Position numbers and translations under genes: made by a program. A stretch of DNA of 64,000 bases from Lomentospora prolificans. Taxonomy: Eukaryota; Ascomycota; Sordariomycetes; Microascales; Microascaceae. Below the pieces are notes generated by a model. The model saw only the letters and a list, made by a program, of their open reading frames with translations, searched no databases and was not told where the DNA came from. The stretch lies in NCBI GenBank assembly GCA_029532625.1, contig JARFXM010000010.1, positions 1,364,001-1,428,000 of the forward strand, in the 5' to 3' direction. Of the stretch, positions 1-13,224 are shown piece after piece. The stretch's first letter is position 1. Each line of letters begins with the position of its first letter.

Positions 1-1230
1 AGCATCCTTCGGCAGATCGCTCCCCAGGGTAGCCAGCGTCGCGCTACCAAATCTAGCCAGCCAGCAATGGGCTAACAGGTCGTCCCCTCCATCCCGTCTC
101 CGGTGCGTAGGCCAGCGGCTCCGTCCCCGGAGCCCAGCGCTGGCTGTGCTGCGCCATAATTTCAGGCAACCAACAGCACACCGCCAACAAGAAATCTCTC
201 CAGATTTTTACCAACCAGATTGACAACTCCCACCTTCGGCACCACAACCTCCTCGAAACTATCTAGCTGTGCGAAATAGATTGCCATGGGGCACACACAC
301 ACACACACACACACCCCTAGCCGTCGTGCTCTGGCTTTAGTTTTTCGACCACTCGGATCATTCTATACGGTGCCCTTACCCAGGATACCTGCCAGCCGTC
401 TAACCCGGGTGTGTGTGAGAGAGAGTGTGTACGTATCGAGGTGTGTAAGTCCATGTGGATGAGTGGATGGATATATTCATCACCTGTGTCTGGGTGCCAT
501 GTACCCTTCTCCTGGATTCCACCCCATCGACCCTTCCAGGTGGTTCCCGACCCAGCCAGCTTGCCGAGGAATGTCTCTTTGGGATGTCTCTCTGGCACGT
601 CGTCCTTCGGCAGAGAAATAGACTCCTCGACAGAGCCACACATCCAACCCTTCGGAGATGCCCTGATTGCATCGCGATATCCATCAAGCGTGTCGTGATT
701 GGCATTGACTGAGCCGGCAGAGCGAGATCCCGGAAGCCATCGTCACCATGGGCCGCTCCCGTGGCCTCTCATTGCCTTCTTCATCCACCCCTTCTCACAC
801 TCGCCATCCACTCTCCTCTCGCGCATATCCCACCTTTCCTTTATTCACGTTCCCTCCCCCTCCCCGGAGAGACCGTTCTTTGTGCACATCCGGGTATCAA
901 TTTTTAGTTCACAAGGCCCGTCGAAGTTCGTCACCCCGCGCTATTCGTATCGAACCCCCCCCGTCTCCTAGGTATGGCACACTCGAGATGTTCGAACCTT
1001 GTCCCCTGATCCCCTGCCTCTTCCTAATTACCCGTCGTGTCATGGATACACTCTGCACATCTGCACGCTAACATCGATGGCAGACACACACCCACACACT
1101 TCAGGTTTTTTTTTGGTCTCTTGGCATCCCCTTTTTAGAAAAGGCCGAATCATACCTTACCCGGGATCGTCAAGCAAAACTCCCCCCCCCCCTTTCTCCC
1201 CAAACACTGATACAATGGGGTAGACGGAAT
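1..1230. other. Intergenic stretch at the left edge
   Basis: No supportable gene is seen. Open frames on both strands are short, overlap each other and lack splice-linked continuations. The stretch holds a (CA)n microsatellite at about 292-313 and GCCAGC words near 50-65 that belong to the dispersed clusters described elsewhere. CT-rich tracts at about 740-960 could be a transcribed leader or the 3' flank of a gene beyond the edge. Confidence 0.6.
292..313. repeat. (CA)n microsatellite
   Basis: An uninterrupted run of about eleven CA dinucleotides in non-coding DNA. A similar CA tract lies at about 56603-56622, and an interrupted one at about 60842-60868 inside a pacC intron. Confidence 0.9.
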
Positions 1231-2663
1231 CTATGTTCGCCCTACAAGGCCGAGGCCCAGGCCTGAGAATAGGGCTGCCGCCGCCCACACCATTGCGTAC
1301 ACCCTCGCGCCCTCAGACTCGACGCCGTCCACAACCTTGGTGCACTGGAGGTACGTATCAACGTACGTGACCACCGCTACCACCACGGTCCTGAGGATGC
1401 CAACTTTCGCCTTGGCCGTGTACCCCCAAAGATTGTAAGCAGCCGTCTCGGACAGGGTCGCCGCCGCGGGGTCAAACTCGCTCAGCTTGGCATCCTCGGC
1501 CTTCTTCGGTGTGGCCGCGAACGGTGTAAAGACGAACACTCTGGCGGCGAAGCCGGCCAGCACCGCTGCAGGGGCAACCGTCACCCACGTCGCGTTGTAA
1601 GCCGGGATCAAAGTCTTGATGGTGCTGAAGTGAATGACCAGGACGCGCGGGAGGAACGTCTTGAGAGCACCAAGGAGGGTGGCGCCGTAGATCACGGCGG
1701 AGAGCGAGGCCGTGTACACTTGAATTGCCGGGTCCGCAACAATCTCTTGATTTGGGGCATCTTCGGGTGCCGTGTGCGCGCTGGCGACAGGCCGGAGAAG
1801 CTGGAACGGGATCGACGTTGCCAATGCGTCAATGACCAAAGCCGATAGGGCTGATGTGGCGCTGACACCGTAAAATGTGACCAACAAGTAGAGCTGAAGG
1901 TATGGTTCGGTTCGCGTTAGTCGGCCTTTACAAATACAAATGAACCACCCATATTTTCCTACTCTCCTGGAAAAAGGGGGGAGGGTCGTAGGTTCAATAA
2001 GCGGCCAAGACTCACACAAGGGCCGTGGCTGAGGATGTTCAGCGCGGCAAGATCATAGCTATCAAGCTTTCCGAACCACCCAATACCCAGGACCAATCTA
2101 TTTTAAGGGGAGTTTATCCCCAATGTCAGCCAGCCAGATTCAAGAACTCGATATCTCCCATGTCAACCCCTAGACCATCCCCACTTTCCTCTCCAAGGCG
2201 ATATCTCGCGAGCGAACACAAGAAATCTCCCCCGCCCCACCCCCCAAGAAAAGAACAACAAGCTCTTTTACAACAAGAAAAGGGTGTAGGGACCAGGGAC
2301 ATGACATTCAAGATAAATAAAGAAAGAGTAAAATAGGAGAGAAAACGAGGGGTGAGCGTGATCTTACATCCTCCATCCGGTCAGTATCGCGACGTCTTGC
2401 AAATCGTCCGTCGATCTCGCCACGGCCGCCAAGTCGCCTTGGGTGACGGCGCCCAACAGAGCGTAGCCGAGGGATGACAGCGCCAAGCTCAGCACTGTGA
2501 CGATGGGAAACTGCAGCGGCGTGGGGAGCTTCGTCACCTGCGCCGCAGTATCCGCTCGGGTCGAACCGTCTACGATGTCATCATCGGCGCTCTTGCGGAC
2601 TGTCGGGTCGTTAGCCCTGCTGGCGACGGTGCCCTTGGCCGTGCGTGGTCGGAGCTCCACCAT
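1231..2663 (-). CDS. Conserved-type fungal multi-pass membrane protein of unknown function
   Basis: Three exons (2663-2368, 2097-2016, 1893-1231) join in frame to give 346 residues. Both introns have good donors (GTAAG, GTGAGT) and the second has a CTAAC branch site. The first about 45 residues are polar and probably cytosolic. Hydrophobic segments follow at roughly residues 50-75, 127-155, 185-205, 228-246, 290-308 and 325-343, which gives about six membrane spans. I do not recognise a catalytic or transport signature. It looks like an uncharacterised Pezizomycotina membrane protein. The next gene upstream, the C2H2 protein, is on the same strand about 1.9 kb away, so the two are not a compact pair. 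The start is the only ATG that opens this frame and is followed by basic, membrane-proximal residues. The function is unknown. Confidence 0.8.
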
Positions 2664-4566
2664 CGTTGGCGGGTGTTTCTATCTAGCTGGAACGAAAAGG
2701 ATTGCTGAGTGGTAGTTGAAGAGTGGATGGTGGGTAGAGCTAATTAAAGTGTCACAGATACCAGGGGAAAAAAGGGGGGGTCGGACGAAGCTTGCGATTG
2801 CACGATGAATGGGCACGAGTCCAGAGTATGTTGTGGTTTTCTTGTTTGCTCGAAGTCGGATGATGCAAGTCGCGAGGTAAACTGTGATGGTGGGGAAGTA
2901 GCCAGCAGGAGCTTGGTTCGGAATGCCCCGGTATGTGCATAAACCGGAGCTTCCCCATAAGCATATAGTGAACAATCTGCTCCGTCAGCACTTTGAGTGG
3001 GGAGCTCTCTTTCTGACATCATCATTTCTCTGGAAAGTGCGTATTGAATGCTGTTTTACTTCCCTCGCCTTGTTGATCTGGTGAGTGCAACTGCATCTCT
3101 CGGTCGCAACATCGATTCTAGAGCTTGGTGGATTGTCAACGCATCTTTAGCAGCTCCATATCGGGCGTTTATCACGCATGCGGGAAAACAGGTCAAATTC
3201 CTGATGCTTCGGCCAACTCACTTGGACTTATACAGCTTACTCGCCACCCAAGGCCAATGACGGGTGCAAACGGGCCCTTTTCTGGTTCGTCGGATAACCT
3301 GACGCCAGTGATAAAGAAACTTCTATACAGACTCGGCTTATCGCCTTTTATTTTTGTCCTCAAAACTCATCCCAGATAGTTTCCGTCTCCCCTCCTGCCG
3401 TCCCATGGTTCTTATGCCAAGACCAGTGCAACCTCTCTTCGAGCCATCACGAACTGGGTAACCTCCCTCACAGAACGCCATGGCTCAAATACAGTAGTCT
3501 CAGGCCAGATCTCCCAACTAATTATTCACATATGATGTAGCCCCTTGCAAGAATACTCCTCTTCCTAGAGATCGTCATGCATATCATCTTCCCGCCAAAT
3601 ATATCGGCCATCGCCAGCCTGCGTTGTTCCCTTCAGTGGCGGGCTTTCCTGGCCTATGTCTCCACAGCGGCCCACTTCCCCCACACTGATACCACCAAAA
3701 CAAGATCAAATTGATCGGATTGGAAATCTTTGTTGTGGCGGTGGTCCCCTGGCGTCCCCCGCCTAGTCCAAGGGTAGCGTCCTGCAGAGCTCCCTCGCTT
3801 CATTTATAATAGCTCTTATTCCCTCGAAAAATTTTACCTGGTCCTTTCCTGGCTCTTAAATCCTCATGTCGCCTGTCTTGACCCCGTCTGCTCTGTTTTT
3901 CGGGGAAGTGACAAGTGGTTCTGCACCAGGAATGCGTCCTTGAAGAAACACGATGCACGCCTACGAAAGGAGAAAGACTCAGAATGTCTGCACACCACCC
4001 TCTCACACATCCCGCGGCTGCAGCACAACCTGTGAGCGCTAGACACCGCCGAGAAAAGCAAGTCCGACGTAAATAGAAGACTAGACGCCGTCAGTTCGTC
4101 ATTATACATCACGGGCTTACCAGAACAGACCCGGTCAAGCGGAAATAAGGCACTCGCATCGACCCATTCTTTTTCATGATATCCAATTCATTTATTATAT
4201 TTCGGGTGTACGCTCGACGCTTCTCCGACCCTCGCTTTAACCTCATGGATCCGACATCTCGTTTGTTTTTGTCCTTGCTCCCCGGGAGAGAGAAACAGGA
4301 GATAATACCCATGATTTCCCGGGTGCAGGTAAAACGGGCCCTCCACTCTTCGGTGCAAAGGGTTCGGAAGCGGAGCAGAACCACCTTGGTTTACATAGGT
4401 GTAGGTTTGTTGTTCGCTTGTGTGTTCATAGAGTATGTGATACAAAGGGGAAATCACGCACTATCCAGACCGAGACTCCATGAAGGGTTGTCGACATGTC
4501 GGTGTAAAATAGTCACCAACTACCCTTCCCCCGACTGACACAGATCCAGAGCAAGATATGTCCCCG
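2664..4566. other. Intergenic, about 1.9 kb
   Basis: This lies between the stop of the C2H2 gene and the start of the membrane-protein gene. It holds the promoter of the latter and the 3' flank of the former. Several 60-120 codon open frames overlap on both strands, but none has domain-like content or coherent splicing. I see no RNA gene or repeat. Confidence 0.55.
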
Positions 4567-6266
4567 TCAGATGACCATCCTTCCGAAGACGCCGTCGTCA
4601 TCTTCGTCGCTCCTTGCCCTCGACTGCATGTCCTCGTCGTCTTCCGCCATATCGCTGTCCGCGCTGTCCTCCATCTTGACGTCCACCCTGCGGAGCTCGC
4701 CTCGAGTAAAGCTCTCGGGCTGCCTGCTTGGGAAGCTGCTGAGGAAACCAGCGCTAGACAACGATGCTGCTTGGTCCAAGTACTGCGCGGGAAGAGGGGG
4801 CACGGGGGGTGCATCGAGCGGTATGGTGACTGTCCGACTGCCACTGTTGCTACCGAAACTGCAACTCAAGAGTTCTACAGCTGCGGCTAGATCGCGGTCT
4901 TCTTGGCCGGTCGCGTTCATACCCGACGAAGGAGGTCGACGATCATGACTTTGTTGACGCGCATGTCCGAAGCCACCGAAAGGCCCGTTGGGTGCGCTTC
5001 CAACGATGCCAGATACCGGGGTTGTTTGGTACGATCGAGAGAAACCACCGTTGCTGTACCTCTTCAATAGGTGACGGTAGCCGGGGATGCTCTGGCCAAA
5101 TAGCTCCTGCTGAGGGGGCGGGGTAGTATCGGCCGAGCTTTGCCGGTCGTTTAGCTCCGAATATCCGGAGGCTGTGGGCGAGGCCGACTCGTTATCGCTA
5201 GCGAAGCCTCTTGCCGAATCGGGTGGCGTAGAGACGTTTACAATGGTAGGTACGGGTTCATCCTTCGGCGCGTTGTTCATGGCGACAAGAACACTAGCGG
5301 CCTCAAGGAGCTGCACCTGTTGGTGCTTAGAAATGAGCAACTTGGAGGTGTATGACCATTCCGGAGTATGCTCCCACCTAGCGCGCAAGAAGAAAAGAAA
5401 AAAAGGTCAGCAACGCTTGCTATGGTTTAACGTTCAAACACACGTGGTAATCGGACGGCCATCAGCTGGAGGGCTTTTCAGCCCGAGCTTGTCGCGACGA
5501 AAACGGGGCATATCTGCGAACACATATGGAAAGTGGAGACGAACAGATGTTTGGTAAGGCAACTGCTGTGTTTGTAACCCTTTCCACATTTCTCGCAACG
5601 GAGCTCGGCCCGGTTGCTCTTTCTGCCCTCTTTTGTAAGCGGCTGGCCGTCGCTCGCTCGTCGGACGCGGGCCTTTTGCTCGCCAGACGCCGCCTGGTCC
5701 GGAGACGTGTCGGCGGGGTCGTCGTCGATGGCGTCTTCAGGTATTTCGCCGTTCCGGTCGGCCATTAGCTTACTCGTAAGCAAACTTGTCTGAGCTACCC
5801 TCCCGGCAGACCCCTTGGACACGGTGTGTCGTCGGGCGAAGCCACCGCTCGGGAGCGAGGAAGAGACGTCCCCAACGTCCTTGATCGCCGCGGTAAGCGC
5901 TGCCACGTTTGCAGCGCCATTATTCATCGACTTTCGGCGTGTAACGCGGTTGTTCGAATGCAGAGGGCCAGGCCCTAGAAGGAGGGACTGCGAGCCGGTT
6001 CGAGCGTGGGATTGCCTGGAGGATAGGCTGCCAGAGGTCGGCGTCGTCGACGAGAGGGAGGGCCGATGAGTCAATGGCCGTGAGCTCTGTTGGATTTCCT
6101 GATTGCAGCGTAGGGGTGATTAGCACATAGGCAAAATCACACATCGAAGGCATTGTCGAGTGGTAGATCGGAGCCCGAGAGACGATAGCACGCAGTGTGT
6201 TGAGGATGGCTAGGCACTCCAGAGGAGCCGAGGCGGGACACGTACCTTGGACGAAGCCATTGCCAT
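4567..6266 (-). CDS. Single-finger C2H2 zinc-finger protein, putative transcription factor
   Basis: Three exons (6266-6246, 6098-5545, 5377-4567) give 461 residues. The first coding exon is only seven codons, and all phases agree. One classical C2H2 finger is visible: Cys175, Cys178, His191, His195 (C-x2-C-x12-H-x3-H). The second intron falls inside the finger, between the two zinc-binding histidines. It is followed directly by a conserved-looking helical stretch (about residues 193-225, WEHTPEW then a Ser/Lys/Gln-rich helix). The rest is Ser/Pro/Gly-rich and looks disordered, with a very acidic tail near residues 435-455. One finger plus a flanking helix, in a Ser-rich protein, fits a fungal regulatory C2H2 protein, probably nuclear. 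I cannot assign the target genes or a named orthologue. Confidence 0.85.
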
Positions 6267-8240
6267 CAACTGCACTCCGCAGCAGGAATTAAAGTTGGAT
6301 ACACTTTGCCGATGTCGCTCCCGCCGGAGCGCCTGTAGGGGGTGATTCTCAAGTCGGAGGATTGACTAAGGGGAAGCGATTCAAGCGAGTTGGCCAGTAG
6401 ACCGTATTCTCATCACTTCCGCTCTTGATATTTTTTTTCCAATGGTGGTGTGAGTTAGAGAGTGGAATGGGAAGAAAGGAGGGAGCGAAATAATATTTTG
6501 GGAACAAAGCAATTCCCTCCAGTGTGAGCAAGGCGGGGTGTGTGTGTGAGCGGAGAAGGGGCGCGCAGGTATTAACGACGAACCATACCATTTCTCATCC
6601 CATTAATCCTTGGAGTCGTATTACTTTACCATTTTTGTATTGAGGCAGTGTATGGGTACGGAAGGGGTGGGTATCCCTGTTGGCATCCGAGACCAAGGTT
6701 TGGTTCTAGTCATAGCCGCAGGATACTCCGCATAGAGTATTCGGTACATGCATGGAGAGTCCGGATATATGTACCACCTTCAGGTAAGAACAGGCAGGTG
6801 GACGAATTGGTGCTGTCTGCTGCGCTTCTGTAGTGTATGCCTGGGTTGTCGCCTGTGGATGGTCGGAAGTGTCAAATTTAGGTTGGGGGGGGCGAGGCCG
6901 CGAAAGAGCACTCCAACACAGGGAAGGAGGGAGAAACTAAGGGTGCTTCCCATTTGTGCACCAGCTGGCTATCCAAATCTATGCTCAACGATGATGACCT
7001 CGACCTTTTTTGTTCGTCTTACTTGTCGCCTTCCACACAGCTCAGTCGGCTTGTTTTCTGAGCAATTGGTGCCCGGTTCTATGTACGTGTTGGCATCAAG
7101 ACACAAGACATTCGACGGACGGCGTCATGGTACCCATACAATTCAGTGGGCCCTCTTGACGTCGCCTCTCCTAACTCTCGTCCATACTTGTGCAGTGGTA
7201 GGAAAAGGTACCCCGTCCACCATCGTGGTCCACTGTTCCCGAGCGCCAGCGTGTCTCGTTAAGCACCCCTCCAATCGTCGGCGAAACACTGGTCAGCCCT
7301 CTGAGTGTGCCAAGGCCGCTTCTACAGCGAAACTCGATCGAGATCCTCCATTCTTCCCAGGTGGTAAGCCGGGTATACCTTTCCTCTGACACAACTTTCC
7401 ATCCCTTTGAAGGGGAACTGGGAATCTTTTTGGCAGATGAGGACAATACATTGCATATGGAGCAAGTGGATTACATTTCCCCAACGTGGATATCGGACAT
7501 GTACTAAATAGCAAGCCATCATGGAATGGACCGAGAGGGCCAACATTGCGGGAGATCAGACAGGAGAGAGAGAGTATTACACTTGGTCATAAACAGAAAA
7601 AACATTGACCAGACTTTCCTTCTCGGCGCAGCCCAAGGCTGCTTTAGGGGGAGGCGTGTCTATAGTGGGATTAGACAAGACCGCGCAGGAAAAAAAAAAG
7701 AATAAGAAAAAGGACAACGGAGGAACAAAGAACGTGGCTCTCGGTGTCGGGGACAAGGGTAATTACGATAACCTCGCTAACAAAAAAGGTTTCTGTGTTC
7801 GCTTTTGGTCTTCCATCTCCGTAATGGCGACATACACGTATCAATGTGGGCAGGCCAACAAGCTCCTTGCTGGCCATAGACGCCCCCAAGCGGTTATCGG
7901 TGGGCAGGAGAGGGCCCTCTCAAGGCTAGGCCTCCTTGGGCTTCATGGGGCAGAAGATGCGCAGCCAATGTACATGCTTCCAGATCGCCATTTTGTTTCC
8001 TTCCTCATGAGCATTGACTTCCTGCAAGGTACAGATACGGCCAACGAGCTTCTGCCGAATTATACTTTGATGCTACAGTTGGCTTCCCTTTGTTCTTCCC
8101 AGGTCCCTGTATCCCTTATCCTTTGGATTATTTGGCTCTGTTTCGAGCATCCAGGAGCGCAATGAATTCGTCTGCGCGAGCTGTGTGACACCCAGGCGCT
8201 TGAGTGGGCTGGGGTAAAGAAGGGCATTCATCTCCGTCAA

Positions 8241-8258
8241 CCCCCCCCCCCCCCCCCC
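8241..8258. repeat. C18 homopolymer
   Basis: Eighteen consecutive C, followed directly by GGGG, in non-coding DNA. The length should be treated as uncertain because long homopolymers are error-prone. Confidence 0.85.
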
Positions 8259-11200
8259 GGGGTGTGTATTAAAGTGTACTCAACAGCCAACAGTTCCCCA
8301 TGTATACTTCCTTGATGTCGTAGTTGAAAGTCGATGCATATCCACTTTTTGGACCTTGTGGTATATTAGTACGCGTACCATTCCCCGAGCCTGAGCTGGG
8401 ACCTCTACTCTAATGCACACTAGGGGCGAGAATCTGTTTGGTACCTCCGATCGAGGGTAAAGACGGCCCCCAGGTGACCCCGTTCAGTGCGCATTGAAGT
8501 CTCCCAGGTATTGGTCATAATAATAGTGGATTCCGGCTCTGGGCATGAGCCATCATTGATCGTGGCAGCGTGGATCCAGCCTGAACACTGAGGGAGAAAA
8601 GCGGAGAACTCCGTACCACCGATGGACCGCGGTTGCCCATAAAACACGGAAACAGGGCCTATGACAGAAAAAGTCTCTAGAATATTCCACTTGTAGGTGC
8701 ATTGTCCAAGGCACCGAAATGATTCTGAGAACCAAGGAATCTCAGCACGGCACATACAACACCCACACAACACGACCTTGAGCTGAATGTGAATCAAGGG
8801 GAAATCCCAAAGAAAAAAGAAATATTTTTAACGCCGGGTGGTAGCCAATCAATCCAAAGGCCCTAACTCAGGCAAAGGGGAACTGTTTTGATCACGTCAG
8901 CCCGGCTTCCCGTCTTAGTCGCTGGCTTCTGCTGGTTGTGTGGGTGCCCGTGTTCATTTCCTTGTTGTATGTACGAAGGTACTAAAAAGGGATTGGTTAA
9001 ACCACACAAATTTTAGAGGGGGCAGTTTTAAGTGTGCGATTAGACCAGCTGAACCCGTGCTCTGGAGCACACTTATTCTTGGTGAGATACTCTCCGATCT
9101 GTACACCTGAGGCATTTGAGAAGTGCGAGGCCAGAGGGTCTCTGAGAGGAGGAGCATTCCCAAGTTGAAGACGTGTCTGTCCAACAGTTGATCGTCTTGT
9201 CCTCGGGTTTTGTACCTAGTCTGCACATCCAAGAATCGCGTCGAGTCATTGGGCCACTGGATAGATCAAAGTTGCAAGATGCACATTTAATCTTTTTCCT
9301 GCCCCGTTCTGCCGGCCAGTGCTTGAATTTCATCCTCCCACACACTATTTTTGAGAGCGTCAATTGTCCAGTAACTGTGGCAGGTACCATAAGACTGGAC
9401 CACTGAACCTGGCGTCCCAAGATGTACGGGTTAACATGTGGTGGGTATTATTATACTTCGACAAACATCCATATGGACCCGTTGTCAATGACTACAGCCA
9501 ATGGCAAGTCTTCCCTCACCACCACACCTTCGTGACTCAGGCCATCTCTGGTCAATGCAGCCCAAACCCCGTCGCGGCGTTGATGGGGGGACTTGCGTGA
9601 TCACAGGACCAGTTTTGGCCACCGAGATGACTACTTGAACCCAAGTTACAGAATGCCGACTTCGTACTGCCACTTGCGAGGACTATTGTTGAGCAGCAGC
9701 ACACGAATGATTATGTTGAGGCGGATCCTGACTCGGTATGTTTGATAAATTTTTTTGGGGTTGGGTTGGGTGTTGTTCTCTATTAGACTTATACCGGATT
9801 TCTTATACTTTGCCAACATTGTGTGCTGGCCGGCGACATGGTCAGGGCAACGCACCGCGAGTTTAATCTTGCCACCGAGACACACGGCTTTTATCCTATA
9901 TCCACTGGGGCATTTTGCTTCAGCGCTTATTCTCAAAACGCACAACATTAAGGATCGCCACCGTCAAGAATTATCGAGGCCGCATAGACGAGCTGGTTTT
10001 GTTATCTCGATACATGAGAGCGGAGCTGCAAACCATTCACAGGATTCGATCCGTAAATGGGCTATTCTCGCGTAAACAGAAAAATTATAGCAGCATGCCA
10101 GTTAATGAACATGCCAGTTAATGCAACACAAACATTGGACTGCCTCTGAAGAAATTGATCCTTTTCTGTATGATCTTCCTACAATCCCCCCCAGGATCAG
10201 GGTGCAACATGAGGCTGCAAAACGGAAAAGGGTTGCCCAGGCATGAACCGACCCGGCCGATATCAAAAGGGCTGGCCGTGCCATTTATTTTTACTTAGAG
10301 GCAGTTGAAGAAAGGGAATGAGAACGAAAAGACAAAAAAAAAAAAATACTTATTCAGTGAACGAGGTCAGCACCGCCTCCGTCTGTTTCGGTTCTTTTAG
10401 GGAACGAGTAATAATAAGCGCTACGTCTAGCGAAGGCAACTTCAAGCAAAAAGTATTCTGTATCAGTGAAACCACTGATCAAAGCAAAGAAGCCCGCCGG
10501 GCGCCGTGTCTATCATGCTAGCTGCTAACCATCCGAAAAGAAGTTGAACTGAACTGAAAGCTAGGTCCCTTTATGGAGCGCAAGCGATGTAGCTGTTTTT
10601 TTTCTAAGAAACTGATTAGCCGAGTCCGCCATGACGGGCCACACGGCGCTTCCTCCACCACGACACTCTCTACTCTTCTCTCCTCTTATTCACTATATAT
10701 CGATCATAATAGCCGTCAAGACAAGAGAATTGAGAAAACTAACTTTAGGCTTATTTTATCTTCGTTTTGTTGTTATTTACGATTGACGATGTTATACCCT
10801 TATTAGATTAATCCTATCACCTAAATAGGGATCTTAGGAGAGAATATCACAACCTACATAGGGAAGCTCTTCGGCAGAATATTCGGGTTTTAATTACACT
10901 ATTGAAGTTAAGACGTTAGCTTAGAGAACCATTGACAATGTTCTGGTTCCCTAAGCCCATCATATATATTCAGACCTCTCTCCAACCTATCGCCGGATCC
11001 AGGGTACACTTTTCGAAGACCGCCTCGCGACTCCTACTATCGCATTGCTAGAGTAGGGGTCGTGATGAGTTTACAAGCGGTAACGACAGATCGATGAGAC
11101 TCGACATTCTGGGAATTAGCTAATCACTGACCTATGTACCTTATTTGAATCATTGAAGAATACCGGAACTCAGCTTTGGATCCGAAAATGTATTTTAGCA

Positions 11201-11753
11201 TGCGCACTTTTCGTCTGTGTTTCGGTTGGTATTTGCCACCCTTGCCAGAACCGAAAGAGGTGCAAGTAGAGGCTCCAAGAATCAGCGTCAAGAACATTGA
11301 ATGCTCCATGGCTGGACTGGTTATTTGTCTGCCTAGTCACAGCGGCTGCCATACGAGCCTGGCAATAGAATCACGCGGGCCCTCTGTGGCAACTGAACAC
11401 GGGCTCTTTGATCATAGTGGCGTAAGCCTACGAGTATATTTTCGAGCTGGAATCCACGGATTAAGGAGCTCTCGGCGTCCATCATGGATGGGTTCACCGA
11501 AGTGCACAGCAGCAGGCCACCTGAATTTCAGAGCTCAATTCGGCGCTGACAAAGGTTGATGCGACCCTTCTCTCTGCAATTACAACATGATATGTTGGCA
11601 AGTGTCTTTCTATCTAGAAGAAGTCTTACACTTGTTCCGAACTACGTTTCAAGCCCATTAGCCAGGGGGATCTGCACCACATATTTCCGACTTTCAATTA
11701 AGCATCACGGTAAAGGCCTTTCTCGATTGCGGGGAAGAGACCAGGGTCATATC

Positions 11754-11778
11754 TTTTTTTTTTTTTTTTTTTTTTTTT
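11754..11778. repeat. T25 homopolymer
   Basis: A run of about twenty-five T in the gene-poor stretch. It could be the reverse of an old retroposed poly(A) tail, but no coding remnant next to it supports this. Confidence 0.8.
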
Positions 11779-13224
11779 ATTCAACCCAACCGGCCAAAGA
11801 AGAGCGAACGGAAGCCGGAAGGAGGTCCGCATTCCGATGGCGGAACCGAATCCTGCTAACACTGCGCTAGTGAAGCGATGTGTATTAGCGCTAGAATAGG
11901 GGGCTCGTTCCGTGGACTAGGTTTAGTTGAGGGCTTCACTTTGTCAGAACAAGAAAATTACTGTAGCCTCCCCGTTTGATTTCCAACTGTTGAACAGCAC
12001 GATTTTTGAAGCAACTCTCAAAGAGCCCATGTCGGCCCCCTCTCCAGCTAGCCAAGGTCCACTCTCATCGTCCGGCTGAGAATCCAAATACCCGAGGTCC
12101 ACGCTAAGTGTGCACCTCGCCGAGGAGAGGAGCAAGTTCCCTCGCAGTGTTGCAACGATAATACTCCTGGCATCGGAGATCAATTAATTGGCGATGCTTT
12201 TGGGTTTAGTGGTCGTGAATCCCTGCTTAGAGGGCAACTTTGCGGGGTGAAGCCAGCGACCCCGCCGTGGGGCTTGGTGGGTGTATGTGTAGACATGTCA
12301 ATGATCCTTGTCACAACCGCAATTGACTTAATGAACGTTCAAGATCGAGCGTCGCGCGACGGCGGCGTCAGTTGTTACTTCCCGTACTACTACGTCTATC
12401 ACGCTAGTAAGTCCGTGGATGGAGTAGTGTAGGGATTTCTTCCAACTTCTGCGAGTTAGGCGAGAGATACGCTGTAGACCGGGTGTCGAAACAAGGTCTA
12501 TCCATCCATGGATGTTGGAATTAAATAGTGGCTGTTCCGAAAAGCGCCTGGTATTAGCTAATGCCACCTCAAGTTTCAAGCCAACATCGTGTTAGAGTGG
12601 TCCTGTAACGCACCTTGGAGCCCACAATTGAGCTCTGAATCTATCATATCTCTTGTCATGTACCTTTGTCGTGAGAGGGCGACAGAAAGATATACAGAAG
12701 CAACTGACCCCCTCCTAGCCACCGGAAACGTCAGCCTCCACTGTGTTGAGCGTCGTAAACCCGGGCTCACTTCACAACCTACTAGCTGCAGTGCTGGCAC
12801 TCCACCGTCTTAGTGCCTACTTATCTCAGCAGGCAGGCAAAGGTTATCGCACCTCGATGTCTCCCCGTATCAGTCAGTAATTGTCATCGCCATTACTTTC
12901 TTGACGCAAGCCTAGTACGTAAAACCAGCCACCGTATTACACCATCAGTCGTATCAGTCGTAGATAGGCAAGGCCCGTCTGATTCGACACCTGCGAGGAC
13001 ACAACGGGCTTGGCAACACAGAACATATCGGATTTATTCAGCACTATGGCTTAACTGATAGAAGATCTCGAGTTGAGATCATTTATCAATCAGAGACTCC
13101 CACAAGGCCATTCCTTTTGCCTCCTCCCGAGGAAAAAAAAAAAAAAAAAAAACTCATTTTCCAAAAGGGACCGTGAAGAGCGAGGTATTTTTCGAGTTCA
13201 CCATTACGGAACCGCTTACTCCAA

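Larger units (their letters stand above)
6267..13224. other. Roughly 7 kb gene-poor stretch
   Basis: No gene can be supported across this interval. Open frames (for example at 6748-7389, 7605-8165 and 9073-9420) have no recognisable domains and no sensible splice continuation. The local base composition changes: 10300-10970 is notably AT-rich. Homopolymers occur at 8241-8258 (C18) and 11754-11778 (T25). A 14-bp word is tandemly repeated at 10094-10107 and 10110-10123. The region may hold decayed mobile DNA or lineage-specific sequence, but I see no terminal repeats, transposase or reverse transcriptase motifs to prove it. Confidence 0.5.

Noticed and set aside
6748..7389. 213-codon open frame on the plus strand
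   Set aside because: Composition is irregular, no domain is seen, and other frames of similar size overlap it.
9073..9420. 115-codon Cys-containing frame considered as a small secreted effector
   Set aside because: No signal peptide at its start, and another frame lies on the opposite strand. There is nothing to separate it from chance.
10690..10970. AT-rich block considered as a retrotransposon LTR
   Set aside because: I found no matching second copy, no target-site duplication and no element coding sequence nearby.
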